A stretch of 64,000 nucleotides of DNA from Scilla litardierei (Eukaryota; Streptophyta; Magnoliopsida; Asparagales; Asparagaceae): assembly GCA_030789695.1 (NCBI GenBank), contig CM061140.1, forward strand, positions 78,430,422-78,494,421. Direction: 5' to 3'. The translations under genes were made by a program, and so were the position numbers. Positions 54,198 through 64,000 of this stretch are shown one piece after another. Below the pieces are notes generated by a model. It saw only the letters and a program-made list of their open reading frames with translations. It searched no databases and was not told the origin of the DNA. How positions within the stretch are numbered: the stretch's first letter is position 1; the number at the start of each line of letters is the position of its first letter.

Positions 54198-54463
54198 TCA
54201 TCCTCCGTGGGCAAGCTTGGTAGATGAGCAGCGTCTGGGCGTGCTTCTTGCAGGCGGGCCGTCCTAGTTACGGGCTATACCGGGGCGAACTATTGTAGAC
54301 ATATGCGATCTGCTGGAGGACTCTTCTAATTCTGATGGCAAACTTGTCGTTCCTCTTGGTGAGCTTCAGCTATCTAGGCATCATTTTGGAGATTCGGCGC
54401 GTCAAGACACAAGCCTCGAACAAGTGGGCTTAGATCGTCTGGGCCGATCTTAAGGTCGTAACA
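54198..54463 (-). repeat. Tat-like 3' LTR, right piece
   Basis: Continuation of the LTR begun at 35425. It ends CGATCTTAAGGTCGTAACA, closely matching CGATCTTTAGGTCGTAACA at 1771-1789. Confidence 0.7.
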
Positions 54464-54476
54464 ATTGCCCCCATCA
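54464..54476 (-). other. Polypurine tract of Tat-like element
   Basis: On the minus strand GATGGGGGCAAT lies directly before the LTR start TGTTACGACC. The LTR is therefore a 3' LTR whose element continues to the right. Confidence 0.6.
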
Positions 54477-54739
54477 TTTGAGTTTGACACAGGAAGTCTA
54501 GATCGGCTCGGATGACGCATTTCACTCCAATGGATGACATCTGTTGCATTAAATGCGAGTCGACCACCGAATCTCAAAAAGCATCATGATGATTTTGTAG
54601 CCAGTGGAATATCGAAGCGTCTTTGCCACTCGGAGCTTGACACATGCCGCACCCGGTCAGGGGGGAAGTTGAGGTGACGCCTTCGCCCCTGATCTCGCCA
54701 CGTGCACGTCTATGACGGTCGAGATCGGCCGTCGCCCAA

Positions 54740-54748
54740 TATAAAAGG
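54740..54748 (+). promoter_or_regulatory. TATA box for antisense ORF
   Basis: TATAAAAGG preceded by CGCCCAA, 160 bp before ATG 54901. It is on the strand opposite to the element's own genes. Confidence 0.5.
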
Positions 54749-54900
54749 CGGAGAAGGGGGAACAGTTGAAAACTTTGCATTCGAATTCGAAAGGGTTTCT
54801 CTCCTTATCTTCTTTGCTCTCAAGGATTCCCATCGTCAGCCATCTCTTCGTCGGAGCTTCGATGGTCTTCTTCCTTCCTAAGTAACTTCTTGATTTGACA

Positions 54901-55394
54901 ATGGCTTCCGCTTCTTAATCTTTCAATCCAAACACTGAGGGGGGGTTCCAGAGAGCTGGAGAGGGGAAGGCGAGGGCTCGGATCGGGCTCCGACAGGATC
55001 TAGGGTGCGATTCCAGCAGAGATTAGGACTCTCCAAACTAAAACGAACACCATCGATCTCCCCGAGATCTGCTCCAGCTACATTCGACCACCATGCACCG
55101 TTCACCTCCCTGAACCCCATGAGAGGGTTTACTCACCGAGAAGAGACGAAGTCGGAGTTTATGGCCCAGCCTTCGAGCTCGGCCTGCAGTTCCTGCTCAA
55201 ACCTCACCTCCTCCACTTGCGGAATTTTCTTGAGCTTCCGCTTTGTCAATTATCGTCTGACTCCATCGGCTGCATGGTTGGCCTCGTTGTCCTCTGCGCC
55301 ATCAGCGGGCTGAGTCCGAGCATATCGCTCTTCCAACATTACTTCAAGGTGAAGAAGGAGGGGGTATATCACTGTGTTCTTGCGAGGAAGGACC
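54901..55394 (+). pseudogene. Antisense ORF relic of Tat-like element (plant gypsy-transposon domain)
   Basis: This lies between pol and the 3' LTR of the minus-strand Tat-like element, but in the opposite direction. ATG 54901 reads MASAS, a TAA, then SFNPNTEGGFQRAGEGKA. After a frame change the plus-strand frame 2 reads ERVYSPRRDEVGVYGPAFEL, LGLQFLLKPHLLHLRNFLEL, SSDSIGCMVGLVVLCAISGL and SPSISLFQHYFKVKKEGVYH, up to 55394. These blocks resemble the domain known as 'putative gypsy type transposon' (Transposase_28 family), found in antisense ORFs of Tat-lineage elements. The copia gag-only element at 55395 cuts it. The stop and frame change show it is dead here. Function of the family is unknown. 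Confidence 0.65.
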
Positions 55395-55526
55395 TGTTGA
55401 AAGCAACGATCTAGGATCTTGGTTTGATGATGACAAACGTGTCGTTATATCTGACGTGTGTGCTTAGTGTGTTTCAGGATTGACGAAACGTTATATGTGG
55501 AGGAGTTGCTATTCATATAGCTATTT

Positions 55527-55557
<31 letters not shown>

Positions 55558-57491
55558 CTTTGGCTAAAGCAAGTTGGACTTGGTCCTATATGGGATGAGA
55601 TGGATGTGGTCAAATCAATTAGCAAGATTTGCAATGATCTTTTTATTACATATCCAATTTGTATTGCTATCAAATTCCGTTGCATATCTTTACAAATCTT
55701 CATTTCCAATTTAAAATTCATATTCAAACTACCAAATCAAAATCAAATCTCCTATTCATATCCATATTCAAAAGAAACCCTTGTCATGTATATACCCATC
55801 TTCTTCTAGGGTTGAAAGGGTGCATACAAAAATATTGGAGAGGGCTACAAAATAAATAGGTGCTGCAAACAACAATTACCAAGGCCAAAGATTTATTGTA
55901 AAACCCTTGCCACAAATATTCTTCATTTCCAATCCTCATATGCCGTAAGCATCATAGCTAAGCATCCCTCCGTAGCATCAAGCCTCCATAGCCATAACCC
56001 CTTGAGCGGTAATCACAAAAATCAAGAGAGGCCTCCAAAAAGTTCATTACGGCTGAACAAAAATTCATGTTCTCCTAAAACTCCAAGGCAAACAAAATCA
56101 CCAAGCAATCATCAAGCCTCGAAGCTTGGAGCTGCAAATCAAGTGCCCTGCTTACCGTCATCTTACCAAGGAGATAATAGCACTGCCGTTTGTCGACACA
56201 TCGTTGCTGTGCTCAACCTTCTCGCCGTGTGGCCTCGCTGCTATCTCAACAACTGTAGCACCATCAACCCATGGTCGTGGATCCTCTTCATCGACGAGTT
56301 CTCAAGCAGACTTCCCGTTAGTGCCGACTTCATCTGCTACAACGAGACGCCGCTGCCGTACTCTTAGCCGTAGGGGATCACGTCACCGGAGCTGCTGTCA
56401 TCATTGAACCCTCGCCGTTGCAGCAGTCGAACGAACACCGCCCACCGTCAAAGAAGTCGCTGTCGTCGCACGTAAAGAGGCTGCTGCCCGGAGATCGCTG
56501 CTGCCATCCGCTCCTCGCCGTTGACGATGAAGTCCGCACGACGAAGCTGAACGGCGAATTCGAAGCCCGAAGCAACTGCATGCCCTAACAATCGCAAGGA
56601 GCTCCTACCCCTTGTTGTCGAGAGAAAAGCTTGCAGCCTTCAAAGTAGTCGCGGTCGGAGGAGGAGTCAAGTGCCACGAGTCGCCGTCGGAAGTTTCGTC
56701 GTTGAGAGGAGCAGTCGATTAAACTCGAAGAATACGTAGCCGGAGAGGAAAGCAGCGGAGCGAAGTTACGTGCTGACGTGGAAGCCTCACCCCCATGAAA
56801 TCGAAAACAACTCGAAGCGAAAACCCGTGTGTTGACGTGGCATGGGTTTTTAAGTTATTGCTCTGTGCACCGACCGCTTATAAAAAGGCTTTGAACTGAA
56901 ATTACTTAACACACAGACCAGTGTGCTATTTGACATCCAGGAGTCGGATCGAGGCACCGTTTGTGTTAGATTGGAGCTGACGACGTGCTGATTGACAGAG
57001 ACGCCGACACGGACACGAACTGAGCATTTCTAAACCGTTAAAATCTTTTGTTCGTGTCTTAGTGTAACGTTCTCTGTAGGGGAAACTTTACCTTTATTTT
57101 GGGATTATTTTGGGACTTGTCTGGTTGGGGCTAGAAAGTGGGACCCAGCTAGGTTGGGACTAGCTGGTAGAGAGCATTACTAGGATTGATAGTGAGAGGA
57201 AACACTGTGTTTTGGGTACTGAGAGCCTGACGAGTGTAGAGACGTAGAGGGTGCTCTAAGCGTGCTCTAACTTGTGGTTTTGTACCTATTGCGCTATTCA
57301 ATACTAGTATCTTCTTTGGGGGCTGGAGTAGGTTGAAGGGTCAACCGAACCAAGGTAAATCTACTGTGTACTCTGTGTCTGCTTTTTATTTACACTGTTG
57401 CTGCTATAACTCCGTGTGCTTATCCGTGGGTTGCACGAATTATTTTTATAAGCCTATTCACCCCCCTCTAGGCTAGGATCCAGGTCCAACA
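55395..57491 (+). repeat. 5' LTR of gag-only copia element
   Basis: 2097 bp from TGTTGAAAGCAACGATC to GGTCCAACA. It includes a (GA)n run (55531-55557) that is shorter in the 3' LTR. Open frames inside it are not conserved between the two LTRs. Confidence 0.85.
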
Positions 57492-57493
57492 AG

Positions 57494-57505
57494 TGGTATC
57501 AGAGC
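57494..57505 (+). other. Primer binding site, initiator Met type
   Basis: TGGTATCAGAGC, two bases after the LTR. Confidence 0.9.
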
Positions 57506-57534
57506 AGGTCTTAGGATCTAGCCTAGGATTGACC

Positions 57535-59404
57535 ATGGATTATATTGATAGTGCTTTTGCTGAGGGTCAGTCTGTTTCCTGTCCCCTAGGTTTAATGGAG
57601 GTGATTATGCGTATTGGAAAAATCGAATGAAAATCTACCTTATTTCTGTTGATTATAAAGCTTGGCAAATAGTTGAAAAATGATATAAACTGCCTGTCAT
57701 TAAAGTAGACAATGTTGAGATTGAAAAACCAAATGACAAATGGGATGATAATGATTGGAAATCTTATTCTTTAAATGCTAAAGCTATGAATGCTCTCATT
57801 TGTGCACTTGATAAATCTGAATATCATAGAATCTCACATTGTTTAACTGCGCAGGAAATATGGCATACTTTGGAGGTGACGCACGAGGGAACGTCATAGG
57901 TGAAGGAGTCTAGACTTGCACTTCTGAGCACAGAGTACGAGGGATTTCGCATGTAACCATCAGAGACCATATCAGAGATGCTTGCGAGATTCACCAACAT
58001 CGTCTACAAGTCTATCTCACTCGGTAAGCCAATTCAAGTCTTGAACAGGTAAAGAAATTATTAAGAGCGCTGCCAAGCTCTTTCAGACCTAAAGTCACTG
58101 CCATCCAAGAAGCGAAGGATCTATCACAAATGAGGGTGGATGACTTGATAGGTAATCTACTGTCCCATGAGCTTGAATTCCAAAATATTGATGAAAGCGA
58201 GAAACCTGAGGAAAAAGAAAAAGCTACAAAGCCACTTGCTCTGAAAGCTGGCGAAAGTGAAGATGATGATGAGGACATAACGCTAATGGTCAGAAATTTC
58301 ATAAAGTATGTCCAGACCAAGCAAGGAAGAACAGAAATGGCACCCAGGTTTAATCGCTCTAACTTTTTTCAGTCTTCTAAGCAAACTTATGATCAGAATG
58401 CTACTAATAGAATGACTTGTTTTAAATGCAAGAAAAGAGGACATCGAATGAGGGATTCCCCACATGAGACAGCTCAGGTCGCTGAAGAAAAAGAAAAATC
58501 CAAGGTGCTAACTTGGGATATGGACAGCGAAGCTGAGAGTGAGGAGGATGATCATGTTGCCATCTCATGCATGTCATTGATGGGAATACACGATGAGGTA
58601 ATTTCTGGTGGTAAAACTGAACTCCTTACTCTTTGTAAAGAAATGCAAGATAAAATAGTAGAGCTTGAATCCACTATAGATGATTATCAAAATGAGAACT
58701 TTGAAATGCAACAATCTGAATATGATATGTCTAAGGAGATTGAAAAACTGAAAATTGAAATTGTTGCTTGTGACTCTACTATTGACATTTTGAAAAAGGA
58801 AAAGTCCAGTTTTAATGATGAAGCACATTGTCTCTCTTGCCATTCCTTGTTGAATAATATTAGCATGCTTAAACTTGATTTGATTAAGCTCGAAACTGAA
58901 AAAGACTTTGTGATTAGAGAGCTTAATGATAAATTCTGCATGTTGGATAATGACTTTAAAAGAAAAATGATTGAATTTGGAAAGAAGGAAGAGGAAAACA
59001 AGAGAGATTTTATAAGTAAATGCATGTCGCTTGTGGAAGAAAATAAACATTTAAAAACCAAAGTTTCTAATCTTGAAGTGGCCATTAAGAAATTCTCTAT
59101 GGGAAAACAATCGTTGGATACCATTTTAGAAAATCAATTATATGGCAATAATAGAAGAGGACTTGGTTTTGGTTTGAAAAACGTTGAAAAGCCAAAATTC
59201 AAGAAATTCCACAATGTACCATCTATTGCAAAGAACCTACATGCAAAGTGCTTTACTTGTGATAGTGTTGGTCATACATCCTATTATTGTAAGTTTAGGA
59301 ACACACACATAAAGTTCAAACAAGTTTGGGTTCCTAAATCTTTAATGGCTAACACTCGTGGACCTTGTTGGATTCCAAGGTCACACTTAACACCTTTCAT
59401 GTAG
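57535..59404 (+). pseudogene. Copia gag with coiled coil and two zinc knuckles, 5' half broken
   Basis: ATG 57535 starts MDYIDSAFAEGQSVSCP. After an early frame change it reads RFNGGDYAYWKNRMKIYL, ALICALDKSEYHRIS and EIWHTLEVTHEGTS (UBN2-type capsid region) with stops near 57680, 57898 and 57954. From 58130 the frame is open for 424 codons to TAG 59402: a first knuckle with its last Cys changed to Ser (CFKCKKRGHRMRDS), a long coiled coil rich in Glu/Lys/Leu (about 58610-59100), and a second intact knuckle CFTCDSVGHTSYYC near 59255. The protein ends VWVPKSLMANTRG and PCWIPRSHLTPFM. This is the only gene of the element. The 3' half has remained open much better than the 5' half. Confidence 0.82.
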
Positions 59405-60657
59405 GTGTGATGGTGGCTTGGCGAGGAGCAAATTTTTAAAGTTTCATTCTATTTCTAGCTCCTTAGCCAAATAGCGACGTGAAGGTATAATTTTTATCCA
59501 TCTTTGCATTTCATTGCATACCTTCATAGATTGTTTTGTGTGCTTGATTTATTTTTGTTTGTGTGCTTGTTTGCATGATTTTTAATGTTTTTTATTCCTG
59601 AAAAAAAATTTACAAAAAAAATTAAGTGTAAAAGAATACCCTTTATGATTTATCTTAAGTGGTATTGCATGAATGATCAAATCTATCCCTTGTAGAAGTT
59701 AATTCATTATTGTTGTAGCTACATGAACATGTTGTTCTCCTTTTAGTAGCCATGACATGTCTCATAAATTTCAAATTTGACTTCTACACCTACATTTGCA
59801 CTTTCACGATGATTGACTTTTTAGTTCTTTTAGAGATTTTTTTGAAGAATAATGGAAAGTGAATGTAGGAATGATTAATTTCTAAATTTTCTAAGGGATA
59901 TGAAGTGTTTAGCCATGAATTAAAATTGAGCACAAAAGAATTGAAAAAAATACTATATTTGCTCCGTATGAAAAATGGATACACTTCATGACTAATACAT
60001 AACCCACGAGTATCTAACTTGTGCTAAATGGGTAATCATTAGCGTTGGTGTATATAACTCGTCAAGCAATGCCACCCCACATTTAAAAGTCCTTTTAGGC
60101 CATGCTTTGGGGTTCGGTAACTTGAACTCATCTTTGATGAGGTGGGAAAATCCAATCCTAGTGATATTCATAAAAATTGGAAAATGTGGATTGATTTGGT
60201 TGATTTTCTGAAATTGAATCTCCTCTTGTACTTTATTGTCTATATCACTACACTTACACTAAGGTGGAGAAGTCTTGTTATGAAATCCTATGAGCATAGA
60301 TTGTCTATTTTCTGGAAAACTCATGCAAATTGCATGCTACATTTAATAATGGTTTATTTTTGCATGGATTATTTTTGTGACTTCATTAATCCACTTTTGG
60401 TGATTACAAAGGGGGAGAAAGAAAAGAAAGACTTGATAGACTGGATGTCGGTATTATTTGTTGAAGGGGGAGCATGAATAATGTTGAAGGGGGAGCTTGA
60501 GAGAAGGGGAGCATGCTTTTATATTTGTTATAATGTTGTGCATGCTATGTTGTAATACTTGAATGTCTCATCCCATGATTCATATTGCATTGCACCCTTC
60601 AACACACTTCACACACCCATACTTATTGCTCAAATCTTTTATGGGTTTGTCATCACC
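59405..60657 (+). other. Noncoding region replacing pol
   Basis: No gene or pol relic seen. AT-rich, with GGGGGAG tracts at about 60412, 60466 and 60489 before the functional one at 60658-60670. Confidence 0.65.
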
Positions 60658-60670
60658 AAAAGGGGGAGAT
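60658..60670 (+). other. Polypurine tract of gag-only copia element
   Basis: AAAAGGGGGAGAT directly before the 3' LTR, which here begins TATTGGAAGC (TG changed to TA). Confidence 0.8.
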
Positions 60671-61531
60671 TATTGGAAGCAACGATCTAGGATCTTGGTT
60701 TGATGATGACAAACGTGTCGTTATATCTGACGTGTGTGCTTAGTGTGTTTCAGGATTGACGAAATGTTATATTTGGAGGAGTTACTATTCATATAGCTAT
60801 TTGGGTGAGAAAGAGAGAGAGAGCTTTGGCTAAAGCAAGTTGGACTTGGTCCTATATGGGATGAGATGGATGTGGTCAAATCAATTAGCAATATTTGCAA
60901 TGATGTTTTTATTCCATATCCAATTTGTATTGCTATCAAATTCCATTGCATATCTTTACAAATCTTTATATCCAATTTAAAATTCAAATTCAAACTACCA
61001 GCTCCAAATCAAATCTCCTATTCATATCCATATTCAAAAGAAACCCTTGTCATATATATACCCATCTTCTTCTAGGGTTGAAAGGGTGCATACAAAAATA
61101 TTGGAGATGGCTACAAAATAAATAGGTGCGGCAAACAACAATTACAAAGGCCAAAGATTCATTGTAAAACCCTTGCCACAAATATTCTTCATTTCCAATC
61201 CTCATATACCGCAAGCATCATAGCTAAGCATCCCTCCGTAGCATCAAGCCTCCATAGCCATAACCCCTTGAGCGGCAATCACAAAAATCAAGAGAGGCCT
61301 CCAAAAAGTTCATTACGACTGAACAAAAATTCATGTGCTCCTAAAACTCCAAGGCAAACAAAATCACCAAGCAATCATCAAGCCTCGAAGCTTCGAGCTG
61401 CAAATCAAGTGCCTTGCTTGCCGTCATCTTGCCAAGGAGATAATAGCACTGCCGTTTGTCAACACATCGTTGCTGTGCTCAACCTTCTCGTCGTGCGGCC
61501 TCGCTGCTATCTCAACAACTGCGACACCAGC
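60671..61531 (+). repeat. 3' LTR of gag-only copia element, cut by LTR-G
   Basis: It matches 55395-56270 of the 5' LTR with many small differences and ends where TGTCACGCCCC begins. Confidence 0.8.
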
Positions 61532-61924
61532 TGTCACGCCCCACTTCCCAAAATGGACAGAGGCGAAGCGTGACTAAGGCCCGCTTAGGCCAGAGCTGAT
61601 AAGCTCGGACCCAATAAGCGTCTGTAGGGGTACCATTTTAAAATTTCCAGGTTCTTGCGTTAATATAGTTCGAAACAACAGAAAGTACAGAAAAGAAGTT
61701 GCATTCATTAAATTAGAGATATAGTATCCAACGAGTACAAAGTCTAAAAAGAAGCCTAGCGTGGCAATAAAAGATTTAAGAGCAAACCTAAAAGCAGTAA
61801 CCTCTGAAAGTGACGACTAAAAAGACCTCTAGGTCTGGTCCTCGTCGGGCACGTACTCTGGGTCAACGTCCTCGGCTCCTCGTACTCCAGTGTGTCTGTC
61901 TCGTCCATGAACTCTGGCTGAACA

Positions 61925-61990
61925 CCTGACGTACATCACCAAAAGAAGGAACTGTACGTCAGGTAAAGTCTACAAGAAGGGTTAGACTTT
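61925..61990 (-). other. Two hairpins in LTR-G with changed arms
   Basis: CCTGACGTACA (61925-61935) pairs with TGTACGTCAGG (61953-61963), 11 bp. AAAGTCTA (61965-61972) pairs with TAGACTTT (61983-61990). The loop of the first keeps TCACCAAAAGAAGG. Confidence 0.75.
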
Positions 61991-62300
61991 ACTGCAAGTG
62001 CACCGAACTTTAAACAATGTTTTACTGGTTGATTAGCATGCTGTGGTTATAACAGAGTAACACAACAGGAAGTAACGCAGCAGGAAAAGTAAAGCGAAAC
62101 AAGTAGTAGTCGTAGCGTGTACTACCAACTACGGGACTAACCTACAGGTGTCATGACAAGTCGGGAAGTGACGAAAACAAGACAAGACAAGACAAGTGAG
62201 ACACGAAAGGGTTCACGCCTTACGGTTCGAGGGGGATCAGACCCTCTTGCCGTGCGCACGCTCAACCCAACCCCAAACCCCAAGACAAGACAAGACATGA

Positions 62301-62521
62301 TATCCGTACAAGGGATCACTCGCTCTAGCTTGGCGAGTGCCCTATTGCCCACAGGCTATGTATCCGTACAAGGGATCACTCTCTCTAGCTTGGAGAGTGC
62401 CCTATTGCCCGCAGGCTGTGAATCTGTACAAGGGATCACTCGAAGAGTGCCCTATTGCCCAGCGGGCTGTGAATCTGTACAAGGGATCACTCTAAGAGTG
62501 CCCTATTGCCCAGAGGGCTGT
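62301..62521. repeat. Tandem repeat with hairpin in each unit, 4 copies
   Basis: Units begin TATCCGTACAAGGGATCACT (62301, 62361) or AATCTGTACAAGGG (62421, 62472). The first two are 60 bp and the last two about 50 bp. Each has an inverted repeat: CACTCGC/GCGAGTG at 62317-62339, CACTCTC/GAGAGTG at 62377-62399, CACTC/GAGTG at 62437-62449 and 62488-62500. All are followed by CCCTATTGCCC. Confidence 0.85.
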
Positions 62522-63760
62522 GCAAGACGGGACGAGACGTGACAAGACGGGAAGGGTTATTCTAGGGTGTCCACACACACGCACACACATGATAGACCTA
62601 CAATATCAAAAGTTGTTGTTGCCAGGCTCAGACTTCGTCGTCAAGTCTGAGCCGTTAGGAGTCGTCCCGGACGCTATCATTTCACGTCCGGTTCTGTTTG
62701 TTCACAGTTAACAATTCTAACCAACTAGGGCCTAAGCACGGCCAAAAAGTGCAAGTGGATACACTTGCCTGCGGTGGCGAGTGTGTCGTCCGTCCAGAGC
62801 GTCTTGTCCAGGCGTCGCGTCCGCGGTAGTCCGTCTGAAACAGTGTCACGACGATGGTGTCAGGTCGTGATTTTCATCAAGTCCTATTAGGGTTTGTTTC
62901 TAGGTTATCGGGACTACCCTATTTGTCAAAGTCACAATTTGGTGTTCTTGTTCAGCCTAAATCGACCACTACCATATATGCATAGAAAATTGTCCGATGG
63001 TCGATTTTCTACAGTGACAACATTTTACTGGTGCGTAAAAGTAAATTTAATTGTAGTTGTCCAGTTTTAGTTTAGGGTCCAGTTTTTCTACGGTGTGGTT
63101 TTTGCTACGAGTTAGGGGTCACCAACCTGGTCTGACGGTCACGTGTAGCTTTGACGTCGGATCCGAAACAACGGGTCACATCTTCCTCACTCTGGTTCCT
63201 CGACTGCGAGTAGCGCGACAAAGAGGGAATCGTCAGATCCTAGATGGTAGCAAGGGAGCGTACTTAATTATCTGCGTCCAAAGATTTAGTGTCAAGCTAA
63301 CAATAATCAACTCAATTTTATAACACTATATGAATATATTTATATATATAAAACTGTTTTAATACTAATTTTAGATATTAACTTAGCCTACTAATTTGAT
63401 ACATACCTATAACCTAAACTTATTTATTCAGCTTAATACTTAACGTACTAAAACTATCATCGCCTAATAATATCTTAACATTATGCCATACTGCTAATAT
63501 CATAAGTCTGCATCTTATGATTACAATGTCACTTAATAAGTTATTTCATCATCTTACTTTATAGGATAAAACTATTATAATACCATGCAACACTAACATC
63601 TCATCATTAAACTTATCACTAACTTACCTATATTATAATACTAACATTTTATTAATAAGACTGATTCACTAATACAATTTTGCACTAACATCCCACTGAC
63701 TTATAAGTGTATTATACAATAAAAGGCAGAGGAGAGGCCCAAGTATTGATGAATTGTTCC

Positions 63761-64000
63761 GACATCAACATGTTACCAACTACGTGATTCGCTCGAGGCC
63801 CAAGTAGAGGATGGATGAGGAAGCTGACAGCGGGACGAAGGGTGTGAGGCTGACCGGGTTTCATGGGGTTGTCGGCGGTCGGAGCAAAGGGGTGAGGTGA
63901 CTGGCGATGGGCTGGGGCACGGCGGTGGAGGATCGCTGGTCGGGAAGGTGGCCGTTGCCGGGGTCTCGCTGCGGGGAGTGCTTCAGCGGTGAGAGGGGGC
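63761..64000. other. GC-rich sequence at window end
   Basis: G-rich, no start or domain recognised. It may belong to the next element. Confidence 0.3.

Larger units (their letters stand above)
55395..61531 (+). mobile_element. Copia element with gag but no pol (TR-GAG type)
   Basis: 5' LTR 55395-57491, initiator-Met primer site, gag, about 1.25 kb of noncoding DNA, several GGGGGAG purine tracts, and a 3' LTR from 60671 cut at 61531 by LTR-G. No protease, integrase, RT or RNase H sequence is present. It must have been mobilised by a related SIRE-like element, to which its gag and purine tracts are similar in style. Confidence 0.8.
61532..63760 (-). repeat. Chromovirus-type LTR (LTR-G), right end uncertain
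   Basis: It starts TGTCACGCCCCACTTCCC, the minus-strand 3' terminus of the Tekay-like LTR type, and carries the same two-hairpin block (61925-61990) with different arm sequences. A 60-bp tandem array follows (62301-62521). An inverted repeat AAATCGACCA/TGGTCGATTT is at 62959-63007. From about 63300 the sequence is AT-rich. I cannot see its other terminus. Confidence 0.55.

Noticed and set aside
55531..55557. (GA)n run as a feature of interest
   Set aside because: Simple microsatellite inside an LTR; its length differs between the two LTRs as expected.

Overview
This window looks like repeat-dense intergenic DNA from a flowering plant with many LTR retrotransposons. I recognise no host gene, tRNA, rRNA or prokaryotic feature. 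Nearly every coding stretch is gag or pol of Ty3/gypsy or Ty1/copia type, and most are broken. A 500-base run of N at 28955-29454 is an assembly gap.

Layout. 1-1789: 5' end (gag, primer site, LTR) of a Tat-like gypsy element on the minus strand. 1790-3070: 3' part of a plus-strand gypsy LTR ('LTR-E'), which that element probably entered. 3071-27902: one old plus-strand chromovirus LTR ('LTR-C') in three pieces. It was first split by a minus-strand Tekay/Del-like composite, truncated copy A then LTR then full-length copy B then LTR (3781-15709). It was split again by a SIRE/Maximus-like copia element (16262-26950, GTGTG target duplication). 27903-30120: unassigned sequence around the gap. 30121-35424: very decayed copia element. 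35425-36172 and 54198-55394: the 3' end of another minus-strand Tat-like element, including an antisense ORF relic with its own TATA box. It was split by an Athila-like gag-protease element (36173-54197), whose left LTR was in turn entered by a young copia element (37825-46189, CCATA target duplication). 55395-61531: copia element carrying gag but no pol. 61532 onward: a further chromovirus-type LTR ('LTR-G').

How the parts work. Each intact element would transcribe from its 5' LTR, package its RNA with Gag, and make DNA with RT/RNase H from a primer site (initiator-Met type in the copia elements, TGGCGCC/TGGCGTC types in Tat and Athila) and a polypurine tract. The integrase would then insert the copy. 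The young copia element has a complete pol ORF with LTRs about 0.3% apart by eye. The SIRE-like element has an intact third ORF although its gag and integrase are broken.

Best candidate for something new: both Tekay-like copies carry a 112-bp AT-rich segment between gag and protease, bounded by CAG|GTAA and TTAG|G. Removing it as an intron joins gag to pol in frame. Left in, it ends Gag after a few codons, and pol has no way to be translated as a fusion. That suggests Gag to Gag-Pol control by splicing. The same LTR family carries hairpins whose arms change in a compensatory way between diverged copies, palindromic U3 arrays, and no recognisable tRNA primer site. It has instead a possible self-priming match to its own transcript start.
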